From positions 62,001-126,000 of the forward strand of contig DASZSW010000037.1 of NCBI GenBank assembly GCA_035548515.1: DNA of 64,000 bases. The letters are read 5' to 3'. Both the position numbers and the translations under genes were made by a program. The notes under the pieces were generated by a model. That model worked only from the letters and a program-made list of their open reading frames with translations, ran no database searches and was not told the DNA's origin. This DNA comes from DASZQY01 sp035548515 (GTDB lineage: Bacteria; Pseudomonadota; Alphaproteobacteria; Rhizobiales; Kaistiaceae). Below are positions 27,149-36,979 of this stretch, piece by piece (the first letter of the stretch is position 1; each line of letters opens with the position of its first letter).

Positions 27149-27909
27149 CGGCGCTGCTCGAAGTCACGGCCCTGCGCAAACGCTTCGGCGGCCTGGTGGT
27201 CGCCAACGACGTGTCGCTCAGCCTCGCGGCCGGCGACCGCACCGCGCTCATAGGTCCGAACGGCGCCGGCAAGACGACGCTGGTCAATCTCATCACGGGG
27301 CACCTCCGGCCGGACGGCGGCAGGGTGGCGCTCGCCGGCGACGACATCACACGGCTCGGACCCACCGGCCGGGTGCACCGCGGGCTGGCACGGAGCTTCC
27401 AGGTCACGCGGCTGTTTCCTTCCATGACGGCGGAGGAGCACGTTGCTCTGGCGCTGCTGCAGCGCGCGGGCAAGGCCGAGCGCATGCTCGGCAACTACCG
27501 GCGGATGCCCGACATCGTCGAGGCGGCGCACGCGATCCTCGGCGAGCTCGATCTCCTCGGCGACGCGCAGTCTGCCGTTCGACAGATCCCGTACGGCAGG
27601 CAGCGCATGCTGGAGATCGCCATCGTCAAGGCGATGCGGCCAAAGGTGCTGCTGCTCGACGAGCCGGCGGCGGGCATTTCGCACGGCGACACGCACCTGA
27701 TTGAAGCGACCATCAACAACCTCGATCCCGGCTTAGCGGTGCTGATGATCGAGCACGACATGGACTTCGTGTTCCGCTTCGCGCGGCGCGTGATCGTGAT
27801 GGCGTCGGGCAAGGTGATTTTCGACGGGACGCCGCAGGAGGTGCAGAGGAGTCCGGAAGTCCGTTCCGCCTATCTCGGGAGCTATGCCGATGACCGCGGC
27901 GCCGCTTGA
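27145..27909 (+). CDS. pcaW: Protocatechuate-type ABC importer, LivG-like ATPase
   Basis: A 254-residue nucleotide-binding protein. Walker A GPNGAGKTT is at about 36-44, and the LivG-type insert HRGLARSFQVTRLFPSMT follows. Instead of LSGGQ the signature reads IPYGRQRMLEIAIVKAM, which is usual for LivG relatives, and Walker B is VLLLDEPAAGIS. The switch His is in MIEHDMDFV. It pairs with the LivF-like ATPase downstream. Confidence 0.87.
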   Translation: MTALLEVTALRKRFGGLVVANDVSLSLAAGDRTALIGPNGAGKTTLVNLITGHLRPDGGRVALAGDDITRLGPTGRVHRGLARSFQVTRLFPSMTAEEHVALALLQRAGKAERMLGNYRRMPDIVEAAHAILGELDLLGDAQSAVRQIPYGRQRMLEIAIVKAMRPKVLLLDEPAAGISHGDTHLIEATINNLDPGLAVLMIEHDMDFVFRFARRVIVMASGKVIFDGTPQEVQRSPEVRSAYLGSYADDRGAA

Positions 27910-28600
27910 GATAAGGCAGCTCAGCTCGGGCTACGGCCAAACGCGGATCGTGGACAAACTCGATCTGGCGTTGCGCGCGGGCGAGAGGGTTGCCGTCCTC
28001 GGCCGCAACGGCGTCGGCAAGACCACGCTTCTCGCGACGATGGCGGGGCAGACGCGCCGCTATGACGGCAGCATCCGGCTCGGCGGGACGAGCATCGAGG
28101 GCCTGAGCGGCGCCGCCCGCGCGGCGGCAGGCCTCGGCTATGTCCCCCAGACCCGCGATATCTTCAAGTCACTGACCGTCGAGGAAAACCTGATCGCCGG
28201 ACTGAAAGACCGGCCGCGCGGCGACGTGCAGGAGGCCTACGCGATGTTCCCGCGGCTGGCGGAGCGGCGGCGCAACCTCGGCGGCCAGCTTTCCGGCGGC
28301 GAGCAGCAGATGCTGACGACGGCGAGGGCGTTGCTTGGCCGTCCGCGTGTGCTGCTGCTCGACGAGCCGCTGGAGGGACTCGCGCCGGTCATTTGCGACG
28401 AACTGATGGCGGCGTTCACTCGCCTTGCGGAGGCGCGCTCGATGACGATCGTACTCGTGGAACAGCGGCTGCGGGCCGCGCTGACGTTTGCCGAGCGGGT
28501 GTTCATCCTGGAGCGCGGGCGGATTGCGTGGACCGGCACGCCGGAGCAACTCGAGGCCGATCCGGCGACGATCGAGCGCCTGTTGAGCGTCGGCCGCTAG
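27890..28600 (+). CDS. pcaX: Protocatechuate-type ABC importer, LivF-like ATPase
   Basis: A 236-residue ATPase. ATG 27890 has GGGAG about 8 bases upstream, better placed than for the in-frame ATG at 27884. Walker A GRNGVGKTT, the LivF-type GLGYVPQTRDIFKSLTVEENL, signature LSGGEQQML and Walker B VLLLDEPLEGLAP are intact. Its coding end overlaps the preceding gene by 20 bases at the start, and its stop shares the palindrome CTAG with the convergent pcaQ stop. Confidence 0.87.
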   Translation: MTAAPLEIRQLSSGYGQTRIVDKLDLALRAGERVAVLGRNGVGKTTLLATMAGQTRRYDGSIRLGGTSIEGLSGAARAAAGLGYVPQTRDIFKSLTVEENLIAGLKDRPRGDVQEAYAMFPRLAERRRNLGGQLSGGEQQMLTTARALLGRPRVLLLDEPLEGLAPVICDELMAAFTRLAEARSMTIVLVEQRLRAALTFAERVFILERGRIAWTGTPEQLEADPATIERLLSVGR

Positions 28601-29532
28601 ATCGGGACGTGCCCGGCCGCAATCTCCCGCACGTGATCAAGGAACAGGGCGATACCCTCGCCCGGCCGCTCGCCCGAGCGCGCCGTCAGGCCGATCGCGC
28701 CGTAGGTCTCGGACGTGTCCACCGGCAGCAACGCCAGTTCTCCGGCCTCGACATCCTCCGCCACGACGCCCTCGGAAATGATCCAGACGGCGTCGGTCGT
28801 CGCGGTGTAGCGGCGGCCGAACGTCACCGCCACGGTCTGGATGTCGTCACGCAGGTTCGTCACGCCGTGAGCGGTCAGCAGGCGCTCGACACTCGGCAGG
28901 ATGACGGCGCCCGGCGACGGCATCAGGATCTGGTAGTCGGCAATGGCGGAGAGCCGGAACCGCCGGCGCTTGAGCAGCGGATGGCCGCGACGGACGACGA
29001 AGACGACGCGCTCTGCATAGAGGTGCTCGAAGGCCAGCGCCGCAATGTCGCCCGGGTCTGCCATGCGCCCGATGATGACGTCGAGCTCGCCGGCGCGCAG
29101 TAGCGACAACAGGTAGTCGCTGGGGCCGGTCGTCACGCGCACGCGATAGCGTTTCTGCTCGGACGTGAAGCGTTGGACGGCACGCGGCAGCAGCATCGCC
29201 GACACCGTCGGCAGCGACCCCACGCGCACGACGGTAGGCGCGTTGTCGTCGAGCACAGAGTCCACGCCCTGGCGGAGCGCGGCAATAGACGCGGTGGAAT
29301 GTCGCTGGAAGGATTCGCCGGCGGGCGAGAGGAAAAGATTGCGGCGGCTTCGATCGAAGAGTGGGACGCCGAGGATCTCCTCCAGCTCCTGTATCGTCTT
29401 GGACGCCGCCGGCTGGCTCATGTTCAGCTCGTGCGCCGCCTTGACCACGCTTTTCAGCCGCGCGACCTCAAGGAAACAGACGATATGACGAAGCTTGATA
29501 CGCGGATCGACCAGACGCGCCACAGCAGCCAA
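28597..29532 (-). CDS. pcaQ: LysR-type regulator PcaQ
   Basis: A 311-residue LysR regulator. The N-terminal LVDPRIKLRHIVCFLEVARLK followed by the helix-turn-helix SVVKAAHELNMSQPAASKTIQELEE is typical of PcaQ. An effector domain follows (about 95-300). There is no ATG near the start: TTG 29532 or GTG 29523 are the options. PcaQ activates pca genes in response to beta-carboxymuconate-type intermediates. It is transcribed away from pcaD, and its box at 29554-29569 lies 22 bases upstream of its own start, so autoregulation is likely. Confidence 0.87.
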   Translation of the reverse strand: MAAVARLVDPRIKLRHIVCFLEVARLKSVVKAAHELNMSQPAASKTIQELEEILGVPLFDRSRRNLFLSPAGESFQRHSTASIAALRQGVDSVLDDNAPTVVRVGSLPTVSAMLLPRAVQRFTSEQKRYRVRVTTGPSDYLLSLLRAGELDVIIGRMADPGDIAALAFEHLYAERVVFVVRRGHPLLKRRRFRLSAIADYQILMPSPGAVILPSVERLLTAHGVTNLRDDIQTVAVTFGRRYTATTDAVWIISEGVVAEDVEAGELALLPVDTSETYGAIGLTARSGERPGEGIALFLDHVREIAAGHVPI

Positions 29533-29553
29533 TTCCCCAATTTTGCCTGTATA

Positions 29554-29569
29554 ATAACTCTAGAGTTAT
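29554..29569. promoter_or_regulatory. PcaQ box between pcaQ and pcaD
   Basis: ATAAC-TCTAGA-GTTAT is a perfect 16-base palindrome in the divergent pcaQ-pcaD gap and carries the ATAAC/GTTAT arms of known PcaQ sites. AGATCGC follows directly, exactly as at the importer box (23941-23947). Confidence 0.8.
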
Positions 29570-29710
29570 AGATCGCGCCATATCTTTCATTTTACCGGCC
29601 ACCGCACGGGCGCGACCATCGACATAGGCCGCATGAAGACGGCGTGCGGGGAGCAGACTCCGGGACGCCGCAGAAGCCAGGGAACCAAGTGTCGTCCAAG
29701 GATTTCGGCT

Positions 29711-30535
29711 TTGCAGTTCGTCCGCGTGAGCGACATAGTGGTTCACACCCAAACTATCGAGGCCGCCGGCGCGCGCGCGGCCCTGGTTTTCGTGAACTCG
29801 CTCGGCACCGATCTCAGAATCTGGCAGGCGACGCTCGCGCATCTCGCCGGTGGCGCGACCGCGCTGACCTACGACCTGCGGGGCCACGGCCTCACCGACG
29901 TCTGCCGGACGCCTTACACAATCGCGATGCTAGCCAACGATCTCGCCGCGCTGATGGATCATGCCGGCGTGCAATCAGCGATCGTCTGCGGCATCTCGCT
30001 CGGCGGCCTGGTGGCGCAACAGCTCCATGCCGCGCGGCCCGATCTGGTCGAGGCGCTGGTGTTATGCAACACCGCGGCGAAGATCGGCGACGCGTCGCTC
30101 TGGAACGCGCGCATGGCGGCGATCGAAACCGGAGGCATGGCCGCGGTCGCGGACAGCGTCCTCGCCCGCTGGTTCGCGCCGGACTACAAATCAAAACGGC
30201 CCGCGGAGTTTGCCGGCTATCGCAACATGCTGATCCGCCAACCGGTCGACGGCTACATTGCGGCCTGCGCCGCGCTGGCGACGGCCGACCTCACGGCGCA
30301 CGCGGCGAAGATCGACGTGCCGACGCTTTGCATCACCGGTGAAATGGATTCGGCGATCCCGCCGCAAATCATGGCAGACCTCGCCCGGAGCATTCCCGGC
30401 GCGCGGCTGGAAACTATCGACAATTGTGGGCACCTGCCCTGCGTCGAGCAGCCGGAACACTTTTCCGGATTGCTGCGCGCGTTCGTCGCTCACATAGGAA
30501 TGGAGATGGCGTCTCATGTCAGTCACGGAAGCTAA
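29711..30535 (+). CDS. pcaD: 3-Oxoadipate enol-lactonase
   Basis: A 274-residue alpha/beta hydrolase that opens 3-oxoadipate enol-lactone. I use TTG 29711 because AAGGA lies 9 bases upstream and the resulting QFVRVSDIVVHTQ matches the usual PcaD N-terminus. GTG 29726 is a shorter alternative. LGTDLRIWQ and YDLRGHGLTD precede GISLGG with nucleophile Ser96; the catalytic His is in NCGHLPCVEQP. It is the first gene after the PcaQ box and overlaps pcaC by 20 bases. Confidence 0.88.
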   Translation: MQFVRVSDIVVHTQTIEAAGARAALVFVNSLGTDLRIWQATLAHLAGGATALTYDLRGHGLTDVCRTPYTIAMLANDLAALMDHAGVQSAIVCGISLGGLVAQQLHAARPDLVEALVLCNTAAKIGDASLWNARMAAIETGGMAAVADSVLARWFAPDYKSKRPAEFAGYRNMLIRQPVDGYIAACAALATADLTAHAAKIDVPTLCITGEMDSAIPPQIMADLARSIPGARLETIDNCGHLPCVEQPEHFSGLLRAFVAHIGMEMASHVSHGS

Positions 30536-30920
30536 GTCGCCGATATTTCAACGCGGCCGGGAGACGCGGCGCGAGGTGCTAAGCGAGGAACACGTCGACC
30601 GGGCGGAAGCGGCGACGACCGATTTCGATGCGCCGTTCCAGGAACTGATTACCGTGGGCGCCTGGGGCAGCGTCTGGTCGCGCAATACGTGGACGAAGCG
30701 CCAGCGATCCATCGTCACCATCGCGCTGCTGGCCGCGCTTGGCCATTACGACGAGATGGCGATGCACATCCGGGCGGTGGCGCGTACCGGCGCGACCGAG
30801 GCAGATGTGCGCGAAGCATTGCTGCACGTTGCGATCTATGCCGGCGTGCCGCACGCGAACTCGGCGTTCCGCATTGCTAAGGAGGTGTTCGCTGAAATGC
30901 GGGCGAAGAACGGCGCCTGA
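30516..30920 (+). CDS. pcaC: 4-Carboxymuconolactone decarboxylase
   Basis: A 134-residue CMD-family protein. Characteristic stretches are GRETRREVLSEEHVDRAEAAT near the N-terminus, TVGAWGSVWSRNTWTKRQRSIVTIALLAALGHYDEMAMH and LLHVAIYAGVPHANSAFRIAKEVF. It converts 4-carboxymuconolactone to the enol-lactone acted on by PcaD. It starts inside pcaD and its stop shares one base with the pcaH start. Confidence 0.93.
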   Translation: MSVTEAKSPIFQRGRETRREVLSEEHVDRAEAATTDFDAPFQELITVGAWGSVWSRNTWTKRQRSIVTIALLAALGHYDEMAMHIRAVARTGATEADVREALLHVAIYAGVPHANSAFRIAKEVFAEMRAKNGA

Positions 30921-31555
30921 TGTCCAACAACGCGCCCGAGACCGGCCCATTTTTCCAGCGCGATCGGCTCTGGCACCCGCCAGCGCTGACGCCGCGCTAC
31001 AAGACATCGGTGCTACGCTCCCCGCAACGGGCGCTCATCTCGTTCGGCAACACGATGTCGGAGATGACGGGACCGGTGTTCGGTCACTCGATATTGGGCG
31101 AGTTCGATAACGACCTGACGCTGAACTACGCGCAACCCGGCGAGAGCGCGATCGGGCGGCGCGTTATCGTGTACGGCCGCGTGCTCGACGAGCGCGCCCG
31201 GCCGGTGCCCGGCGTTCTCATCGAGTTCTGGCAAGCCAACGCCGGCGGACGCTACCGGCACAAGAACGACGGCTACCTCGCGCCGCTCGACCCAAACTTC
31301 AGCGGCGTCGGCCATACGATCTCGGGCGACGACGGCTCCTATTCGTTCCGTACGGTGCGTCCCGGCCCCTATCCCTGGCCCAACGGCGTCAACGACTGGC
31401 GGCCGGCACACATCCATTTCTCGATCTTCGGTTCCGGCTTCGCGCAGCGGCTGATCACCCAAATGTACTTCGAGGGAGACCCGCTGATCGCGATTTGCCC
31501 GATCGCCAACGGCATGCTGCTCGAGCAGATCTCCGGCATCGGCGAGGCGACCTAG
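30920..31555 (+). CDS. pcaH: Protocatechuate 3,4-dioxygenase beta subunit, C-terminally altered
   Basis: A 211-residue beta subunit with all four iron ligands expected from the family: Tyr119, Tyr151, His164 and His166, in the contexts RHKNDGYLAPLD, RPGPYPWPNG and RPAHIHFS. After ICPI (about 195) the sequence departs from the family: the usual last 35-45 residues with the YRFDIVLRG strand are replaced by ANGMLLEQISGIGEAT and a stop. The alpha subunit gene pcaG, normally next, is absent. Activity is doubtful. It overlaps pobA by 1 base. Confidence 0.87.
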   Translation: MSNNAPETGPFFQRDRLWHPPALTPRYKTSVLRSPQRALISFGNTMSEMTGPVFGHSILGEFDNDLTLNYAQPGESAIGRRVIVYGRVLDERARPVPGVLIEFWQANAGGRYRHKNDGYLAPLDPNFSGVGHTISGDDGSYSFRTVRPGPYPWPNGVNDWRPAHIHFSIFGSGFAQRLITQMYFEGDPLIAICPIANGMLLEQISGIGEAT

Positions 31556-32728
31556 TGCGCACCGAGGTGGCGATCATAGGCGCGGGGCCGGCTGGGTTGC
31601 TGCTGGGGCAGTTGCTGACGCGCGCGGGCATCGACAACGTCATCCTGGAGCGCAGCGCGGCCAGCCATGTGCTGTCGCGCATCCGAGCGGGTGTGCTCGA
31701 GCAGGGCACCGTAGGCCTGCTTGAGGATATCGGCTGCGCCGAACGGCTACATCGCGAAGGGCTACGGCACGACGGCATCGAGATGGCTTTCGGCGGGCGG
31801 CGCCACCGTTTCGATCTTGCGGATCTGTCGGGCGGGAAATGGGTGACCGTCTACGGCCAGACCGAGGTGACGCACGACCTGATGGACGCGCGCGCTGCGG
31901 ACGGCAGCAGTACGGTCTACGAGGCGGCCGACGTGGCGCTGCACGACTTCGACACCGCTCGTCCTTTCGTTACCTACCGCCAGAACGGCGTCGAGCAGCG
32001 GCTGGACTGCACCTTCATCGCGGGCTGCGATGGTTTCCACGGCGTCGCCCGCCAGAGCGTGCCGGCGAGGGCGCTGCGGCACTACGAGCGGGTTTATCCA
32101 TTCGGATGGCTCGGCGTGCTCGCCGACGTGCCGCCCGCATCACCGGAGCTGATCTACGCGCACCACGAGCGTGGCTTCGCTCTCTGCTCGATGCGCTCGA
32201 TGACGCGCAGCCGCTACTACATCCAGGTCGAGGCCAGCGAGCGCGTCGAAGCGTGGAGCGACGCGATGTTTTTGGGACGAACTGCGCCGCCGCCTGCCGG
32301 CCGACGCCGCGGCGGCGGTGACCAGCGGCCCGTCGATCGAGAAGTCGATCGCGCAGATACGCTCCTTCGTCGCCGAGCCGTTGCGCTTCGGCCGCCTGTT
32401 CCTGTGCGGCGATGCCGGCCACATTGTGCCGCCTGCCGGCGCCAAAGGCCTCAACCTCGCGGCGAGCGATATCCACTATCTCTTCGAGGGCCTGCGCGGG
32501 CATTACGCGGAGAAATCCGATGCGGGGCTCGACGCTTACTCGGCGCGCGCGCTGGCGCGGGTGTGGAAGGCGGAGCGCTTCTCGTGGTGGATGACCGCGA
32601 CGCTGCACCGGTTTCCCGAGGCGGGCGCGTTCAACCACAAGATCCAGGAAGCCGAGCTCGACTATCTCGCGCATTCGCGGGCGGCGGGCACGGTGCTGGC
32701 GGAAAACTACGTCGGCCTGCCTTACTGA
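31555..32728 (+). pseudogene. pobA: 4-Hydroxybenzoate 3-monooxygenase with internal frameshift
   Basis: A flavoprotein hydroxylase that makes protocatechuate from 4-hydroxybenzoate. The first frame, from GTG 31555, has the FAD motif GAGPAG at 9-14, SRIRAGVLEQGT and CDGFHGVARQSV. At 32269-32276 (TTTTTGGG) the frame shifts by one base. The second frame continues WDELRRRLP, then GDAGHIVPPAGAKGLNLAASD and ends normally at 32728. Together the pieces give a full-length PobA. One extra base in a homopolymer could be a real mutation or an assembly error. Confidence 0.85.
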
Positions 32729-32909
32729 CCGGCACCAGCCGCGCGGCGACATCGGCGTACAGCACCTGCGTCTCCGGCGATAAGACGCCGCGCGTCGCCT
32801 TTCGAGCGGCCGATGCGTCTGTCGATACGCAAGATGGCGGCAGCCCTCGGAGAAGCCGACAGCATGGCCCGCGCAAAGCAAATCCCGCTACACTCGGCGA
32901 ATATGAAGG

Positions 32910-33968
<1,059 letters not shown>

Positions 33969-33971
33969 GCT

Positions 33972-36161
33972 TCACTCCACCTTGAGATGCACGGTCGCAG
34001 TATCGAAACGTTCGCTACGCACGCTTATCCGCACCGGTCCCGTTGCGTCGCGCGCGCCCGTTACCCAGAAGCCGATTGCGCCGCCGCGAAGTGACAACAG
34101 GCTTGGGCCGAGAACATGCGCCGGGCCATTGACCGAGACCTCGACCGGCTCGAACAGGAACGGCAGCTTGTGGCCGGTCTGGTCGAGCGAGCGCACCACG
34201 ACGCGGACGCTTTCGCCCCTGGCCACGACGGCGCTGTCGGCGAGTACCTCCAGCCTGGTTGCGACCGGCGCAGCAGTGAAACTCACGCTCTTCACCGGCG
34301 CACCGCCGACATACCCGGTAAACGTCGCGTCACGCCATTCCATGCCCCAGCGCCCGAGTTCGTCTTCCGTGAAGTGGGCGCGATCGAAGATTACCGGAGC
34401 ATGCGGCAGGTGCGGGTACGCCGCCCGGTCGGGCCTCAGCCTCTTCGGCGGGTTATCGCCGTAGCTCAGTTCCACCTCGTCGCAGTTGGTGAGGACAATG
34501 AGGGGGAAGACGCCGCCAATGTTGCGTTCTCCACGGGCCCAGAAAGTGACGGGCTCGAGCACCACCTCCTCCGCCGGTTCGCACTGGCTGGCGTAGACGT
34601 GCGCGGCGAACTTCGGCTCGCGAAACATGTCCATCACGCCGTGGTGGCAGATGCGGTCGCCGGAGCCGAAATCCTTGTGGGTGTTGTAGTCGAAGGCGCA
34701 CCAGCCGATCGCCCCGGCGATGCTGGAATTGCCGTAGGCGGCATCGAGCACCTCGAGGTGCCGGCGCACGTGCTCGCCCTGCCGCTGCTCCTGATCGTAG
34801 ATCTTGGTGGGGTACATGTGCCCGCCAAACTCGCTGATCAGGTAAGGCACGGGACGATCGAGGCCGGTGGTCTCGCGGATCGGCCTTAGGGCCGTGCGCG
34901 GGCGGTTGCCGCCCAGCTCCTCGTTGCCGAGGATGAAGTCGTTCATCGTGTAAACGTCTTCGAGCAGCTCGCTGTCGGTGATGTAGCGCACCCCGCCGGT
35001 CTGGCGCGTGGGGTCGAGCGCGTGCGCGACCCGGTTCGTCTCGGCATAGAGGTCGTGGTCATCCTGCGACTCGTTGATACGCACGCCCCACAGGATGACC
35101 GAGGGACGGTTCCAGTCGCGCTCAATCATGCGCCGCACGTTTTCGACGGCTTCCGCCTTCCACGCGGCGCCACCGATGTGCTGCCATCCGGGAATCTCCT
35201 CGAAAACCAGCAGGCCGATGCGGTCGCAATGATCCAGGAACCACGGCGACTGGGGATAGTGCGACGTGCGGACCAGATTGACGTGGAGCTGATGCTTCAG
35301 AATCTCGGCGTCCCGTTCCTGCGCCGCTCGCCCCAGTGCATAGCCGGCGTAAGGAAATGACTGATGGCGGTTGAGGCCGCGAATCTTCAGCGGCCGGCCA
35401 TTGAGCCGAAATCCCTCGGGCGTGAACTCGGCAGTGCGGAATCCGAAGGTGTGGACGACGGTGTCGCCGCCGAAAACCAGCTCGAGGCGATAGAGGGCCG
35501 GCTTGTCCAGCTCCCACAGCTCGATGCCGGTCAGGTCGTCGAAAGCGATCTCGGTGGTAGCCGACGCGGAGACCGTGGCTCGCGCGACGACCTCGCCACA
35601 TGCGTTGCGGAGCGTGGCGACAATGTCGCCGGCGACCGGACGGCCCTGCGGATTTTCCAGCGCTACCCTCGCGCGCACGGATTTGCGCGGCGCGAGTGCG
35701 CCAGGCGTCTCGATCTTCACGCTGCCGATCGAGACGGGATCGGTCACCTTGAGCCAGACGTCGCGGTAGATGCCGGCATAGGTCAGGTAGTCGATGCGCC
35801 CACCGAACGGGGGGATGCCCGGATTCTCGCTGCCGTCCACAACCACGGTCAGGAGATTGTCGCCTGCTTTCAGGTGCTCGGTGAGCCTGATCACGAAAGG
35901 CGTGTAGCCATCCTTGTGGGCGCCTACCTCCCGGCCGTTGAGGGATACGACCGCGTTCGCCATCGCGCCGTCGAACAGCAGCGACACCTCGCGGCCGGCC
36001 CACGCGGGGTCGTTGGCGAAGGTCTTGGTGTAGGTGAACGGGCGCTGATAGACGGCCTCGTCGAAGTAAGCGAGCGGCAGCTCGACCGCGGTGTGCGGCA
36101 GCGAAACATCCCGCCCGCCCTCGAATTTCCAGCCGTCGTTGAAAGCCGTTACAGCACGCAT
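33972..36161 (-). CDS. Glycoside hydrolase family 2 (beta-galactosidase/beta-glucuronidase type)
   Basis: A 729-residue GH2 enzyme without a signal peptide, so it acts in the cytoplasm on imported oligosaccharide. The sugar-binding domain comes first (WAGREVSLLFDGAMANAVVSLNG), then an immunoglobulin-like domain and the TIM barrel. The barrel has GLNRHQSFPYAG, the acid/base Glu in WGVRINESQDD and the nucleophile Glu in LISEFGGHMYP. An extra C-terminal domain follows. It is co-transcribed with an ABC importer, which argues for a beta-galactoside or glucuronide substrate; the exact sugar is unknown. Confidence 0.9.
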   Translation of the reverse strand: MRAVTAFNDGWKFEGGRDVSLPHTAVELPLAYFDEAVYQRPFTYTKTFANDPAWAGREVSLLFDGAMANAVVSLNGREVGAHKDGYTPFVIRLTEHLKAGDNLLTVVVDGSENPGIPPFGGRIDYLTYAGIYRDVWLKVTDPVSIGSVKIETPGALAPRKSVRARVALENPQGRPVAGDIVATLRNACGEVVARATVSASATTEIAFDDLTGIELWELDKPALYRLELVFGGDTVVHTFGFRTAEFTPEGFRLNGRPLKIRGLNRHQSFPYAGYALGRAAQERDAEILKHQLHVNLVRTSHYPQSPWFLDHCDRIGLLVFEEIPGWQHIGGAAWKAEAVENVRRMIERDWNRPSVILWGVRINESQDDHDLYAETNRVAHALDPTRQTGGVRYITDSELLEDVYTMNDFILGNEELGGNRPRTALRPIRETTGLDRPVPYLISEFGGHMYPTKIYDQEQRQGEHVRRHLEVLDAAYGNSSIAGAIGWCAFDYNTHKDFGSGDRICHHGVMDMFREPKFAAHVYASQCEPAEEVVLEPVTFWARGERNIGGVFPLIVLTNCDEVELSYGDNPPKRLRPDRAAYPHLPHAPVIFDRAHFTEDELGRWGMEWRDATFTGYVGGAPVKSVSFTAAPVATRLEVLADSAVVARGESVRVVVRSLDQTGHKLPFLFEPVEVSVNGPAHVLGPSLLSLRGGAIGFWVTGARDATGPVRISVRSERFDTATVHLKVE

Positions 36162-36170
36162 TTCGCAGCC

Positions 36171-36977
36171 TTACTTAACCGCGCCCAGCAGGCCCTCGAC
36201 GAAGCGGCGCTGTAGAACGAAGAAGATGACAAGGGTCGGCAACGTGGCGAGCACGGTGGCGAAAAGGATGACGCCGTAGTCAGGCGTATAAGCCGCTGTG
36301 AGCTGCGAGACGACCAGCGTGATCGTGCTTTTGTCGGGCGTCTGCAACACGATCAGCGGCCACAGGTAGTTGTTCCAGTTGGCCATGAAGATGATGATGA
36401 TCGCCGCGGCATAGGTGGAGCGCATCACCGGCAGATAGACGAATAGAAATGTCTGCCACTCCTTCAGGCCATCGACGCGCGCGGCGTCGCGCAGCTCGGA
36501 CGGGAAGGCCTTGGTCGCCTGCCGGAAGTAGAAAATGATGAAGATCGAGGCGATGCCCGGGACGATGACCGCGGTCAGGGTGTTGGTGAGGTGAAACCAC
36601 CCGACCATCACGAAAAGCGGGACCATGAGGGCGGCAAAGGGAATCGACAGAAATAACAGCAGCACCGCGAAGATCCGCTCGCGCACGCGGGACGGAAACA
36701 TCTGGAAGCCGTAGCCGGCGAGCGAAGAAATCGCGAGCGTCAGCAGGCTGCCGACGACCGCAACGAAGGCGGAGTTGGCAAAGACCCGCGGCGCATCGAC
36801 CTGGGTGAAGAAACCGACGGCATTTGCCCAAAGGTGGTCGCCGAAGCCGGCTTTCCCGGTGAGTACGCCATTCGACGTGTTCGTGGCGCCGACGACCATC
36901 CAGTAAAACGGGAACACGGATACGAACGCTGCGGCCGACAGCAGCAGATAGGTCAATGCGCGGCTGACGATGCGCAT
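36171..36977 (-). CDS. Carbohydrate ABC importer permease (MalG type)
   Basis: A 268-residue permease with six hydrophobic helices. ATG 36977 is preferred because GGGG lies at good spacing; GTG 36983, overlapping the upstream stop, is two codons earlier. The ATPase-contact EAA loop appears as SELRDAARVDGLKEWQTFLFVYLPVMR. The C-terminus RRFVEGLLGAVK is typical. It lies between the MalF-type permease and the GH2 gene. Confidence 0.9.
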   Translation of the reverse strand: MRIVSRALTYLLLSAAAFVSVFPFYWMVVGATNTSNGVLTGKAGFGDHLWANAVGFFTQVDAPRVFANSAFVAVVGSLLTLAISSLAGYGFQMFPSRVRERIFAVLLLFLSIPFAALMVPLFVMVGWFHLTNTLTAVIVPGIASIFIIFYFRQATKAFPSELRDAARVDGLKEWQTFLFVYLPVMRSTYAAAIIIIFMANWNNYLWPLIVLQTPDKSTITLVVSQLTAAYTPDYGVILFATVLATLPTLVIFFVLQRRFVEGLLGAVK

Positions 36978-36979
36978 GA

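Noticed and set aside
32729..32909. A possible gene remnant after pobA (LSPETQVLYADVAARLVPV on the minus strand)
   Set aside because: It is too short and without support; it could be the tail of a lost regulator, but nothing confirms it.
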